Shown here piece after piece: positions 1-14,139 of a stretch of 64,000 nt of DNA. The DNA comes from Amblyornis subalaris (Eukaryota > Chordata > Aves > Passeriformes > Ptilonorhynchidae), in the NCBI GenBank assembly GCA_018881555.1, contig JACAXG010000014.1, forward strand, positions 188,586 to 252,585, read 5' to 3'. A program made the position numbers and the translations under genes. The notes beneath the pieces are model-generated. The model was not told the origin of the DNA, made no database searches, and saw only the letters and a program-made list of their open reading frames with translations. Each line of letters begins with the position of its first letter. The stretch's first letter is position 1.

Positions 1-3000
1 TAGCACAGGTGCCTTGACATATTGGCTTCTTGATGTTTCCAAATGTCTGGGGCAGATCAAAGGGCACTTGGGCTGTTACGAATAAAATAAAACCAGGTTT
101 AAAGTCTCTTCTATTTTTCTGCATTCTAAATCACAAATGATACATGAGGTAGTTTAAGGTCCCAATTGAATCCTCGTAGATTGTACTACAGCCCACAAGG
201 AGGCAGCTTGCCCTTGGCTCCATGGCCACAGCAGTGCCACAGGGCAGCTGCTCTTGCCAACAGCCTGCACTGCCAAGGCGATAAGGATGGACGCTTGGTC
301 AACTTGTCGAACCTGCAGAAACAAACCTTTCTGATTGTTTCAGCTAGATTAAAAGACTGATCTGCCAGAGCCTGCGGCCTCATGTGAGTCAAAAAACAGA
401 GAAAAAAATTTGGAAAGAGGAGAACAGGGCCAGGCCACTGCTCTCAGCAGTGCCCTGCAGCCAGGACAGTATCAACTGTGAGATAGCTGGGACGGCATCA
501 GCCTATTTCATAGTCAGTTCTGGTCTTGTGATTTCTGACAGGGGAGCGAAGAATGGGAGAGATTAACAAAAATCTACAGTAGTATTTTCATTTTACACCA
601 AAATCAGACATCAAAAGACACATGTTGTACTAGGCTTTCAGTAAGAACTTCTCTCTCTGAAAAGGAAAAATTTTGGCTATTCTTCAGGCACTTCCAAAGC
701 ACTTGCTGGCACTCCAGAGTGACCTGGTGGAGCCACTCTGTGTCCACAGCTGTTGCAAAGCACTCAAGATGCCCCCATGGACACCTCGAAACAACTGGTG
801 GCTCAGCCACAACAGCTGCCTCAGCAATTTATATGCTGACATTACTCACTGTTAATCAGGAAAGCACAAAATTTTGCCTTATTCGAAGCCAAAAGGTTCA
901 TAATATTTTGCAAAAATCATGCATGCAGTATATACATGTGAAATGAAAATACCTATTAGGTGGAAGAGCTTAAACCTGCATGCTCCTGATTCCATTTCTG
1001 CTGATCAATAGTTGGAAATAATAAAAATATATCATTCCTTAAAATCACTAAAAGCACACAAACATAAAATCCAGTATCTCTCAATCACTCCTCCTTTAGA
1101 ATGCAGAAATTAGTAACATTCAATAGTTCAGCCACTCGTTACTGTGGGAGTTCAAGTGACACTCTACAGTACTCCAACTCACAGGTTTAGCTAATGAAAT
1201 TCACGGCACTCGCTTTTTCAGACACCGATAATGTTTCATGAAAATTTCATGAAGCTTTAACAAGGAGCCACAATGTAATTATTAAACTGATTGAACCATG
1301 GACTTTGTTCTCCCACTGCATGGTCATCATCATCTCCAAACTTGAAGTTGGAACATTACATCTGTATTTGAATATTTATTACGCTATGCTAAGTAACTTC
1401 TTCAGTGAAAAGAGTTACTCTTTTCCTGAATTAGTTTCAGCATAATTTGCTGCTGTGAAGAGAACTTTGAGAATGTCCCGCTAAGCTCCCCTGTAACTGA
1501 CCGATTCCATTGTTGGTGTACATGGAAGCCTTAAAAAACATTAAAATAGTTATACAAATGGAAACAAAACACCCTTTGAGTTCTATTGACAACTTAACCT
1601 TTAGAATTTGGATGAAATCCCAATTCTTAAGAAAAACAAAAAAAAGGTACTGAATGAAGCTATTATATAGAACATGCTTATGGGTTTTTTTAATATACGG
1701 AATACATAATAGCATTAATGCATTTGTTTACTTGATGAGTGCCTGTAGCACTCATATTTAAAGAGACATATTAATGATTTTATTAAAACCATGTTGATTT
1801 TATTTTGGGGAAAATGTAGCAATCTGAAGACAAAGTATTCCTTTGTGAGAGACACATGACCTTTTCAGATTCATGCAGTTTCTGAAATTGTTAAACAGAA
1901 TGAAAGGTAACTGTCCTCTATATGAGCTAGAGGGCTATCATCAGGTTTTGTTGTGAATGCCTGTGTTTACCAATATAAAAGCCATGTCAAAAAGGACCAT
2001 ATTTATGAACAATTAGGGTTTGCATACATAAAATATAAAATGATGCTGTCTTGTAACAAGAATGGGAGAAGTGGTCCAACCTAATAAACACTCTTTGACT
2101 ACCAAGATGGCATTTCTACACAAACTGTTATAATTTTAACATATTCTGCATTCTAGTAAAAAACCAATACATAAACAAACAAGAACTGCTGCTTCAATTA
2201 TGCAGAGTCCCCTTATAGGGACACAATGAAAATCTTCCCCAGGCCAGAACGGGTGGTAGGATAGAAAAACAACCCAGAGGAAATCAGGACAAAAAATCCC
2301 TTTGAAGTTATAGAAAAAATATCTAAAGTGGTATTCCACTGCACTGGCCAGAGGCAGAGAAATGTATGACTCTGCAGAATTTAGTCCCAGAATTCTCCTC
2401 TGCAGTCTAGATTTTTATTTCGTGCTTTGCTTTCTGTCAGAAAATCACCATTAATGTTTCCAGGGCATTGTGCATTTTGGCATGCACATTAACAACAACA
2501 ATAAAAAAAGCATTTTTTTTTTCTAGTACTGGTGCCTTTTTGATCAGAGAATTTAGAGGCCTGAATTATCTTAATACCAATAAAACTCTATTTGTGCTAT
2601 TTAACTAACAATTATGCACTGTTTTCTCATTGTAATTTGGAGAATAACTTGTCAAGAGCTTCAGATCATTCCAATATATTCAAGTACACTTTCGTAAAAG
2701 GTTTTTGTTGCAGAAATAAAACTATTTTCTACTCCCTAAGTAGGCCCATCTGCAATCCTGCCTACCTACTGGTTTTGAAATCTTGCAGAAAACAGCATTT
2801 CTTCAAAAGACAACAAAATGGTGTTACCACAGTCTCTAGAATTTCTTTCCACAAATGCACAGCGGTTGTTCTAACTTTTTCCTGTGAGAAGCTTTTGAAC
2901 TGCTTGGTCAGGGTTTCCAAACAATAACATGGATTGGCTTGAGGAATAGCTTTCCCAAAGAGACAATTCTCGTTCACTAGAAACTGAACACTCTGGCTCA

Positions 3001-5350
3001 AAATACACACACTTGTGCAAAGAAGTTCCTGGTACTGCAGCTTGCAGACAGAGATCATTCTCACAAACTCAGCTTTCAGGTCAGTACATTTATTAAGCTC
3101 CAAAAAGTTCAAAATAACTTCTGTTCTCTGAACTTCACAGGCAGCAATCTTTATATTTTAATATGAATGCCAGTGGCTACAGCACAACAGACACGCAGAG
3201 CCAAACTAGTCACTAAAATATTTTGTTGGTTTTTTTCCTCCAAGACTCAAATCCCTAACTCTTCAGACCAAGATTTACATCTTGTAAATAAGACTTTAGT
3301 TTGCCAAAGAGCAAATGCAAAAGTATTTTCTCCTATGATTTAGTTACAACACAAACAACTAAAAATAATGTTTAGGCAACAAATTTCATTCAATATATCA
3401 CAGACATAACTATTTAGATGAATAAAATTACTTTGGATCTACATTTATCTACCACAATAGTGGTTATGAGGTAGCTAGAATTATTTAAAATATCAAGCCA
3501 CTCAAATCTCTCAGTATTTTAGAAAATAATTTGTTATTGAAATATCAGCAGGAACAACTTTGTGACTGGTACCCATACTGAAGTTTTATTCACTTGCCCA
3601 TGATTCAATGTGTCACACTTCTATTTTTATCAGACCACAAATTCTGGTTTTTGGTCCCTGCTATCCTTTCAAGTGTTATATAGTGCAGAATAATCACAGA
3701 ATCATAAGAACCATTGTTTCAAACCTATGTGTTTAAAGTTAAATAAACACTATAAATTTCTTTTATCATGTGCAGTATATACATAAGCACATNGACACGT
3801 GGTTACTTGATGGAGTTGTATTGCCCAAGCTTTTCTGCAAGGTCTGAGAACCCTTCCACACAGGGTCTCTGCTGACCCACCTGCGAGTCAGTGGCAACTG
3901 GTGACATTCTTGCAGACAACAAAGGGTGCGCGAATCCATACCTATTTAAAAAACAGCCAACCAAGCTGCTTGTCATTCCCCCCCAGCCCCAACCCTACAA
4001 ATCCAAAACTTTTAGATCTCATTCACACAACGGAAAAAAGGCTCCAGACACCACAGGCAGAGAGAGTGACTATCAGGATGCCTTTGACATTTCCTCTGTA
4101 AAATAAATTCAAAGGGAGAAAATCTGCTTCACTTAAACGAATGCTGAGACAACCATGACCTTGAATGCATCAGGACTTAACTTACTTCCTCCATTTGGAC
4201 CATTTAATCACCACTGAGAATACAGTAAGCACAACCGACAATTCAGGAGACACGCAATTTTTAACAGACAAAAGGTAGAACAGAATGTTGCCCTCTTCAT
4301 AAGTCCTCAGAAGGTGAGGAAAGAAAGCAATCAACCAAAGTCAACTGCTGGAGCTAAGGGATGTGGAGCACAGCTCTTTCCTCTTCCCTGTAAAATTAAG
4401 AAATCCGTTAGGACTTCCAATATTCACACACCCCTCACTTTCAGGGCTCGAAGAAATTTCAGATGGATTCTATGCAAATAATGACAAAAACCCATCTTTC
4501 ATCAACATCAGCATCTTCTCTACTATACCCTACTACCCTCATAACATGGGAACATTTCCATGGTTTCAATCTCTTACATGGCATATGCACATGAGAAAAA
4601 TCCCATCACTTCTTCCAGTGAATTGACTCACAGGAAACAGATTTAAATTGGTCCAGTTTCTACAAGAATCTGTGGGCTTACCTGCTTTTATTACCCCCTT
4701 AGTTTTAATTTTAAAGGTGAGCTTAGAATATTAAAAAAAAGGTCTAATAAATAAATGGTTCTTTTCACAGTCAGCACTAGTTATCCACTGCCCTCTGCTC
4801 ACCCAACTTCAATGAGTTACGTGCTGCGAGGGCCTCTGTACCTCATTCCACTAGACAAAAATGGGATCAGGTTATAAATAACTTCTTCAGAAGTTTCTTA
4901 CAAAACTCTGACTCCCAGCATATTGGTTCCAGCTCTTCAGAAAGTTTTAGTATCCAAAGGTCGGGAGATGTCATACTTGGATTATTTTTTCTTTATGATT
5001 CATGGTGGAGGTGATTAGCTAGCAGATGAGTTTTTCTTGGACCCTATTTCTACCTTCCGTACGAGCTGATTAGTTCCCATGGAAGAAAAGGCAGGACAAA
5101 TAACCACACTAATCGCCAGAGTTCAGAAAGTTGACCTTTTACAATCTCAAAACTACTGTGTATCCAGGAAATCCTGCCAGTCACTGTTTGCAAATGGTTG
5201 GGAAATGTGATCATTTGCCATGAAAAACAGATGAAAAGCAGGAGCTGGTTAAAACACCAAGTCTTTCCTCAAACAAAACCTTTCCAAAATAAAGAAACAA
5301 TGTCTCACAGTTGACAGGTGACCTCAGCTGAGGAAGGGTGACGGTTCTGC

Positions 5351-5380
5351 ACTAGTGCTCTCTGTACTAGTGTTCTCTGT
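5351..5380. repeat. Short tandem repeat, 2 x 15 bp
   Basis: Two adjacent 15 bp units, actagtgctctctgt and actagtgttctctgt, differ at one base. This is a local duplication inside the WWTR1 intron with no evident function. Confidence 0.7.
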
Positions 5381-6047
5381 ACTTGAGAATTTAAAAATGA
5401 GACCAGAATTTCAAATAAGATTTAGCTGAACATAAGGAATTTCTGTCATTTCTGACATTGTAGTAATATTCCAATCAAACACAGCCTATTTCAAAAGAAA
5501 TCTTTTTAAGTACAAATGTCGACAAGCAAGGCTATGCTTCCCTTTAACTGAGAATAATGTATAAAAATATCAGATGTTTAGCAATGTAGGTGCATCTTAC
5601 TGATTTCTAATGGGATGCAAGGAGCACGTTTGAGGATTATTGGCATGAGCAGAGATGTATTCAAAAGGAATAATGGTGTGAAATGGAGGCAGCACAAATT
5701 AACGACATTATTAGCAAATCAGACAGTCCCTAAACCTATTTATTTAGTAATGCAAGAGAGTGACTAGGTTAACTACCCTCAGAAAACGTGTGGTTTGTTT
5801 AATATTAAAATGTATCATAGCTACAAAAAATTGCTGACATTGACTGAAAAACATGATTAAAAAGGCAGTGTCATAAATGCTGTAAAATTTCCTAATACAC
5901 CATTTCAAATCTGGTACCTAAAATCTATTTTTTAAAATCTGGTAGGAATGAAGTATTTCAGACCAGCTTCTTACCTGGAAAACAGTCTCCCTGTATTTCA
6001 ACTGGACTTCTTATTAAATAAATGCAGAAATATTTCACAGAAAAATA

Positions 6048-6392
6048 CAATATCCTGAGTTGGAAAGACACACAAGGATCATCCAATCCAACTCCTGACT
6101 CCACCCAGGGCAACTTAAAAGTTAAACCAGCTATCTGAGAGTCATCCAAACTCTTTTTGACCAACAATGGGCTTGGGCCACTTCCCTGGGTGTCTGCCCA
6201 TCCTCTCAGTGAAGAGCTTTTCGCTGGTATCCAGTCTGAGCTTCCCCGACAGAGCTTTCAGGCAACCCCTTGTGTCCTGTCCCCAGGGGATGGGGAGAAG
6301 AACCCTGCAGCTCCCTCTGCTCCTCCCATGAAGAAGCCACAGACAGCATGAGGTCAACCCTCAGCCTTCTCCTCTCCAAGCTGCACAAATCC
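6048..6392 (-). mobile_element. CR1-type LINE fragment, antisense
   Basis: The left edge reads tatcctgagttggaaagac followed by an accaatccaactcc-like segment, the reverse complement of a typical avian CR1 3' terminus. Further right, the minus strand decodes a degraded CR1 reverse-transcriptase tail, with a block resembling RLDTSEKLFTERM around 6190-6250. The fragment is 5'-truncated, carries frameshifts, and is an old non-functional copy. It has the same orientation as WWTR1. Confidence 0.75.
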
Positions 6393-9300
6393 AGTACCTC
6401 TGCCCTCCTTTACAATTTCACATCATAAATATTTTGCTGAACTGTATTTTATTATTATTCAAAGCCTTAAAATCCTTTATGGTCTTTAAAAAGAGGCCAA
6501 AGACTTTGTAGTATCCAAATTCAGAGAAACAGTCAGTGAAAATGAACCCCTCACCAAAAATAAACCACTAGAAGGCAAAAGAAACTTTGTGAGAGCACAA
6601 ATTAAAATATGACCTGCAAGGAGTTCTCTCATCTTAATGAATATCTGTGATATTTTATTGGTATACTGAGTTCAGGGGAGAGTAATAAAGCAGTCCTATT
6701 TAAAAATTTGTCTGGTAAAATTTAACTATATGTTGACAGTTTCATAATTCACAATAATGAAAGTAATCAGATTATTACCTCACTGAGTGGTAAGAGCAAT
6801 CATCCTGTATTTTCATTTCCAGTTCTGCTTTCATCAGCCAAAACAAAATCACAGTTTTTTTCCTTGGGTACAACTGAATTGGGACTCAAGCTACACATCA
6901 GATTCGTGTCCCTAAAGCCACAACTCCAACACAGGTAAAGTCAGAGGGTACTGGCATTGCTGTCCATGACACAGAGGTTTGTGCAGTTGTCTTTGTTCTT
7001 GCACATAATGAAGCCAGGACAGAGAACCAGACAGAGTTGTTTCCCTGTCTCATCAACCAGCCACTGTGCCACGGGCCAGACCGGAGCAAGAGGAGTGGGA
7101 GGCCACTTTCCAGCCCCTTCTCTCCATGGCTACCACCAGCAGCAGGAATGGAGACCAGGCAGGGGAGCAGCTCTCTGCTCCTCCCAGAGAGGGAACTGAG
7201 CAAAAGCCAAGCGAGAGCCAGAGCATCAGGAACCTGAGTGCAGCCCGTGGACTGCTGCCAACTGAACCCCCAAGGGGAGGGGTGAAATTATCTTCTACAT
7301 TTCCCTTAAAATCTGCTTTCATCTTACTCATCTACTGAGTTCAACCAACTGTTCATGCCTTTTTTTTTTCTTCCCAATGTCACAGTATTTTTCTCTACCA
7401 AGGATATTGTTTACTTGTTATTTTCATGGAAGACACTGTCTGTCAGTGCTTACACTAATTCCTGCCAAAATAAAGGGGTCAAAAGAAAGGTTGCACAGGG
7501 AACGAAAATCTGGACCTAATTAAGCAGCAGGAGGTATGCCATTTATCAACCCTGGATTTAAATTTGTAGCCCTTTTCATGACATAATCAACCCAAATATC
7601 TGAGGTTTGGCCTCATACAGAAAAGAAAGGCCAAACCACCGGTGTACACTGAAGAACAAGTATGTATGCCTCATTTATGTTTAAAGTGAACATCCTCTTT
7701 CTTTAGATTACTTTAAATAATAAGCATGAAGTGAAAGTAGAATTAGCTTAATAACCAATTAAGGACTAAGACACACTCTAGTCTTTCCACCAATTACAAA
7801 TGTCATGTCAACAAAAAAGCTACTATTTTGATCATTTTGACCAAGATAACACGTGATACAAAGGAATGGATCTGTTAAAGGTGACTCCCAAAACTACGAA
7901 GGAAAAGTAATGGCTTATATCTATCAACTTCAGTAACAGTTCTATAAAGATCCTGTAAGTCTCTTATAAAGATAAATAATATTCCACTCACCTAGCACCT
8001 TCCAATTAAATACCTCTGGGACTCAGCCAGGTTCAACCAGCTCCAGATCCCAGTTAGTATTAAAAGTTCCTGGCTTACCAAGAGCAAAAAAAAAGTATGG
8101 AAATAAGAGACCAAATGTCATACTCCATCATCACACAGCAAAGGACTGGAACACAACACTGATCAGCTGCTCACAATCCTATTGTAACCACTGGAAACCA
8201 ATATGCTAAAATATAGTCCAAATATTTTGCACTAGACTAACAATCCATTACAAAATACATTAAAAACCAGTGTTGTCATCAACTTCTTATGCTTATTTAA
8301 AATGTCTGCTATGGATCTTCATTAAAGTAACTTTTTAAAAAAACACTCCAAACATATGAATTAAAAACAAAACTCTTCATATCCAATTGTGAAAAATTGC
8401 CTATTTTGTGCATGCAAACTGCATTGAAACACAGAGGCACTTTTTTCCACAACTTTTTTGGAAGACTTCACACAGATGATCTTTCTTTCAAACCAAATCA
8501 CCATACAATTTAACAACTCTACATATGGTTTGCATTGTGTATTTCTTCCTTAATATTCACAAAAGCAAAACTTCACCCTGTAAAGTCCAAACTGCCTTAG
8601 AATTAAACCAAAGCAGTAAACTTTTAATCTGGATTTTGAAATACTTGTTTTTAAATGCTTTACACTAAGGTGATCTTATTAGGATTTTAAATTGAAATAA
8701 ACATTTTTTAAAATGAGAATTCAGTAAAGAATTCAGCAAAGGGAAGACTTTGCAAGATTTATTTAGGCCTAGCAGAGAAGATCTGGCAGGTCAAGACTCT
8801 TGCATATCCCATCTGGAATTACACTATCAAAGAAATAGTCATTCAAATGTCTCAAAGGAATGAGTCAATTGCGAACTGCAAACTCTCAGCAGCTAACATT
8901 ACATAATTTTTTTAAAAAGCTGGGGTTTATGTAAAATGTCACATATAAATTAAATTTTAAAGACTGACATAGCTTTGTCTCAAAGACCCTATGGTAAAAC
9001 ACCAAAAAAAAGCCTTTGCAACTTTTCTTGTTGGTAAAAATGCTGGGAACTGAATGACTAGAAAACGTTTCCCTTCTCTCAGTACCTAAAATGCAAGCCG
9101 CAACAGGGACCTGCACAACAGCATAAGGAAAAATTCAGGTCTGTATCAGGTGGAATTTTTGCAGTGATATGTTCTTTCCATATGGCCCTAACAGGAATTT
9201 TAGTTCAGGCTTTTTTTTTGTCTCTGCTATTCCTAGTACAGTCATATAGAAAAAAACACCACTTCAAATAAGACAGAGTCGTTGCTGATGGTTCTGCACT

Positions 9301-12300
9301 CTGCAAGTGCTGCATAAATACAGTCAAGATAATCTTTCCACACAGTATTTTATTTATCTGCCAAAGCCAAAACTCAATGTCACATATTTTCAAGAGAGCT
9401 ATTTCATTACAGTTTTGAGGAAGTTCATCTCCTATCTGTCAGTGTGCAAAATAGTGAGAACAACAAAAGTCTTTTAGCTTGACTTTTCCTTAGGATGCAT
9501 CCCACTGTCACGGGTATTAAAACATGAAGGACTAATCTTTCAGTCTTCACAACACTTGTGCTAAGGGAATAATTTCTCANTAATTTCTAATTTTTTTATT
9601 TACTGCAACAGGAAAGACTACAGCCCCAGTTACTTCCAGTTTGCTTTATACCTCTATAAATTAAATTGTAAGTAATGGTATGCATTTCTTTTCCAGTCTG
9701 TCTACTCTACAGCTTCTTGTTTTTTTCTAGAAAAATGAACCAGACATTTGTTTCTCCAAGATAAAAAAAGACCACTGAAAATATTGTTCTAGTAGAAGCC
9801 ATTCTGACAGAAAAAAGAAATGTTCATGAGACACTATCTTCAGCTTTTAGTGAAGAAACAAGGCATGCTTTTAGTAAAGCAAATAGGACAGTACCACAAA
9901 ATTACTCAGAGATGCCATCATATGTCTGTATCTACAGGAAAAATAGCACAATATGGAAAAAGACAGTGCTCCCATGTCTTAATTGCATCCTCATTTGTTT
10001 TATCTGCAAACTTATGCTTCTCTTTCACCCTTTATTGTCCTACTCTTTCTTACAAGAAAGATCTGTTATAATTTCTAAAAAACACCATGTCACAACCTCA
10101 AAATTTAATGAATGTTTTGAGAAGTATCTAACCATAAATATACAGCACCAATACTAGGATCATTCCAATGCCTAAGTTTTGGCAATTATTTGACAAGACA
10201 ATCAACACAGAAGTTGCTTTCTGGAATGTACAGCACCTGAAACCACTTCTGTTGCCACAGACTGCTCACTCATTTCCATGCTGTAATACAAAACAGGGAC
10301 CTGCCATGGCAGCATGACACTTCATCTAAATGTTTGGCAATGGAACATCATAGAAAATCTGCCAAATAATTCACAAGATATATAACTACACAGATTTTAA
10401 GGAATCAAAGTTAGATCTTCCCTCTGTCCTCACAGAAAGACTACCATGCAAAGAAAATAAACATATTAATGTGAATCATCCAGTCACTGCAGGTGACTGC
10501 TTAAAATACTATTTCTTCATAGATTTGGGTGAGTATTAGCATGGTTAATACCAAGAGCTATTTTTTCATTTATAACTTATGGACTAAAATTGCTAGGTTT
10601 TTTATAAAGTTACAAATCTCAAACCAGGATCTTTCCTAGCTTTTACAAAGTATATTTTACAACATACATAGCTTTACCAACTAGTCTCAGTGCTGAGTCT
10701 TTAACAAAACCTTTGTTTCTTTTAAAGATCAGTGATTCACGGTTGCACTTTCAGTAAGTCATAAATAGTCTCACTACAAATCTCATTTACTCTAGTTATT
10801 CAGTTTTACATTGTCTGCTCTCTTGCAGTGACATAATTTCATTGATTTTGCATTGCCACAAAGTCTTTTTAGTAACAGAGAAAAATCAAAATACCAACTA
10901 TAAAACATGAATAAAGAAGCAGAACCCTCCACCACCTCTAATAAAAAATAAGTTTTATCCAAAATTATAACCTACTATTTGGGTGATGTAAGGGCTGAGA
11001 GACAGTGATGGCAGCATCTGTGAAAATATCATCCCATTACTGGAGAAGTCTTCATTAAAGGATTGGCTGTCACAATATTATACTAGATATATCCTCTGCA
11101 GTATGAAGGGACAGCAAGAATCACTGGCATCACTGTACCCCTCCTGCTGGCAAGCCTGCCGTGTCAGAGTTGTAGGTTGCCGAGACACACATTTATTCAA
11201 AATTAAAATCTGGTCCACAATTTTCACATTAACTTCACTCACACCAAACCCTCAGTTTTGAGACGTCCCAATTGCCATATACATTTGCAAAATTTTTTTT
11301 TCCCAGTCTCTCAAGCAAAATGCACTTATATTTCTGTTTAAACATATACAGTAGAATGAGTAAAACATGAAATGGGAAATGCAGTATCAAACCCAAATGC
11401 AAAATAAAAAAACCTTTTGTGCAGAACTCCCACACTAAATTCTGTTTCTCAGCTCCAAAAGGCTGACCTTTACTACATTCCCCACAGAGCTGCACGATGA
11501 TGCCCACACAGCACAGGCCACACTCATTTACTGATGCAAAGCCTGCTTTGTTTGAGTCCAGAGACACCTAACCTAGGTGAGGGCACTGGCAGGAGGCTGC
11601 AGAGAAGGGCTTCCACATAACAGAATGGCCCACGTGCTCTGAAAGAAACCATATGGAACACATGTCAAGATCAGAAAAGCTGCTTTTGTCCAAACAGTCC
11701 GACTAAGCAGACAATCCAAAGCCTTTCTCAAGTAGCAATTACTTTAATTCCTGAAGCATTAGAAAATACAGTATTTTAAGAAAATTCTGAAAACAAACTT
11801 TGGCGTTTCTACCTTAACATTGCGAAAGGCTGCTTAGGCAAAGAAACAACACCCAACAGTTTGGTTTCGTTCTTTCTTTTTAAAAAAGCTACTTCAAACC
11901 CACATTGCCCAAATTATTTTATCAGGTGAAGAGACCTTTGGAAATATGGTCTGAAAATCTAACAGGCTCCAGCTGGGTAAGGTGCCTTCCCTGTATATAC
12001 CTCTTTGTGCTCTATCTCCAAAAGTGTTTATGGAGTTGCTGTAGTTTATACACACCATAGCTAGCTTTTGTAAACGAGCCACCAGCAGAAGTATATTTAA
12101 AGAGCAATCTGTAGCCCTTTCCAGGGATTTTGAACTCCTGTTGCTGGCAGCAATCAGTCAGGAATCACCAACAACTGCCTATGATATTCTGGTGGTTACA
12201 GTCTGAGCCGATCCATGGGAACATTTGTGTCCCCTTAGAATGGTAACACTGCGAAAGGATGTAAGCTTGCATTGTAAGAAACAACTTCCATGAAGCAACA

Positions 12301-14059
12301 TTTAAGCTTTATTCCTGTACACTGTCTGCTTCAATACACAGAATTTTTTTCATGGACAAGAACAGATGCTGAAATGAAGCCCAGAAATGAAGGCATAGAG
12401 AAATTACGTGATTTCCAAAGAGACACACTCAGCAGCACAACAGGAACCGCACCGCTGTTTCCTTCAGCCTAGGTCAGCTTGCCAATGACTCGTACTCCCT
12501 TCTGCTCAGATACTGCTGTATTCAGGGGCTTCACAGTGAAGGCGAAGACTAAGAAAATATGTCCATCAAGAAGTTTTGAGAACTTCTTTAAAAGCCCATT
12601 AAAAATGTAATGCTCACAGTTCAAACACTATTTTTGGTTTCGGAAACAAAACACTTTAATACAACCTTTAAGAATTCCTTGACTGAAGACTATTACTGCA
12701 TTCAATGATGCTTACACCTTTGCTCACCAATCAGTCATCGAAACACAGGAACACAGAACGTTTAAAAAAAAAAAAAACAACAACAGTAGACAGGATAGGA
12801 AAATTGATCACAAGTAGAAAAAAGGGATTACTTGTGGTACAAGAAAAAACTCGAATGTACCAAGGAAGTGTCCTGCTATTCTCAAACCTGGAAGACTGTC
12901 AGAATAATGCACCCAAAAATGATCAGGGACAGATCAATACCCAATGAACAAAAAGGAGCATTTTGACCTAGAAAACGACGAGGGGTCAGCAGACATATGA
13001 TTAGAGAAACAAGTAACCGCAGGAAAAGCTGTGTCTGGACTTGCAGCTCTACTACTTCTGTGCTTGTGCTGTGACTGGTTATGCACATGCTGTGAGCCAT
13101 GAGGACACGCGAGATGGCCAACTCCTCTTTCACATCTCCCTTTATATTGCATTATTTTCTGGTGGTACTCTAAGCAATTATCTCAGCTTTAACTGAGCTA
13201 ACTCTTAGCAAGTCTGTATCTGTCTCTGCAGTGTAGCTTCCATCACATCTGCCTTTAAAATAGTCATAGGTAGGCAAAACTGCAGGACAGTGCAGTGTTC
13301 CCAAGTTTTCCATTCCTGAAGAGTTCTCTAGGTCTGGACTTCAAGTTAATCAATGAAAAGAAAAAGATCCACAAACAAACAAACAAAGAACCCCAAACCA
13401 CCTTCACCCTACATCATGTCAACCTCTCTCTCTCCCCCAAATGAAGAGGCAAAATGCCACAAATCTGTGTGTTGAAATTCAGCCCACATGACGTTTCCGT
13501 TGGATTTAATTGCTTTGATACAATTTGTATCTGTTAATCAAGCAAACCCTCTGAGCACCCAACACTCTGTTACAAAGAAGCTCTTGTCCTGTAATAAGCA
13601 CTGTCATCAAAAAGACAGAATTTTCAACTTCAGCCAAAGTATCCAAAAAGAAACAAGCCAAAGCCCAACCACGGACTCTTCAAACATTATTTGAAGGAGT
13701 GAACATCAAAAAGCTGGAAAGGAAGACTTTACAGATTCTATATTGTCAAACTCATTCAAAGTTGGACACATCCATAACCTTCAAAAGCAGAAAGCTCTCC
13801 ACACTGTCATTTACCAATTATAAAGATGGTCAGACAGACCAACTTTTAGATGTCGGCTATAGCAGCTCACAAAAATGATAAAAATAAACCTACTATTCAT
13901 TTTCTTTTTTTGAGCAATCCAAACCATTAGTAAAGACAAAACCCTTTCAGATGGTTCCAGAAAACACATCTAGTTTTCATGGTAGCATTCTTAATTAACA
14001 TCTGTATCAATGCCATACACATCTTTCTAAGAATATGCTAATTGTTACTATTTCCTAAT

Positions 14060-14139
14060 CATTAATGCATAAAGCAACTGTATTTTCGGCTCATCTAATG
14101 AGATGAATGTATGACAGTTGTCATCCATTAATGCATAAA
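14060..14139. other. Paired AT-rich homeodomain/POU-like motif
   Basis: The 14-mer cattaatgcataaa occurs at 14060-14073 and again at 14126-14139, 66 bp apart in direct orientation. The core taatgcat resembles homeodomain and POU binding sites. This could be a non-coding regulatory element of WWTR1, but only the repeated motif is seen. Confidence 0.3.

Noticed and set aside
3688..3725. aatcacagaatcataagaac-like sequence resembling a CR1 3' end
   Set aside because: Fewer than 40 bp with mismatches; too short to call without an alignment.
7053..7338. Frames on both strands at about 7050-7340
   Set aside because: They lie in the WWTR1 intron, overlap each other, and have no conserved motif or splice context.
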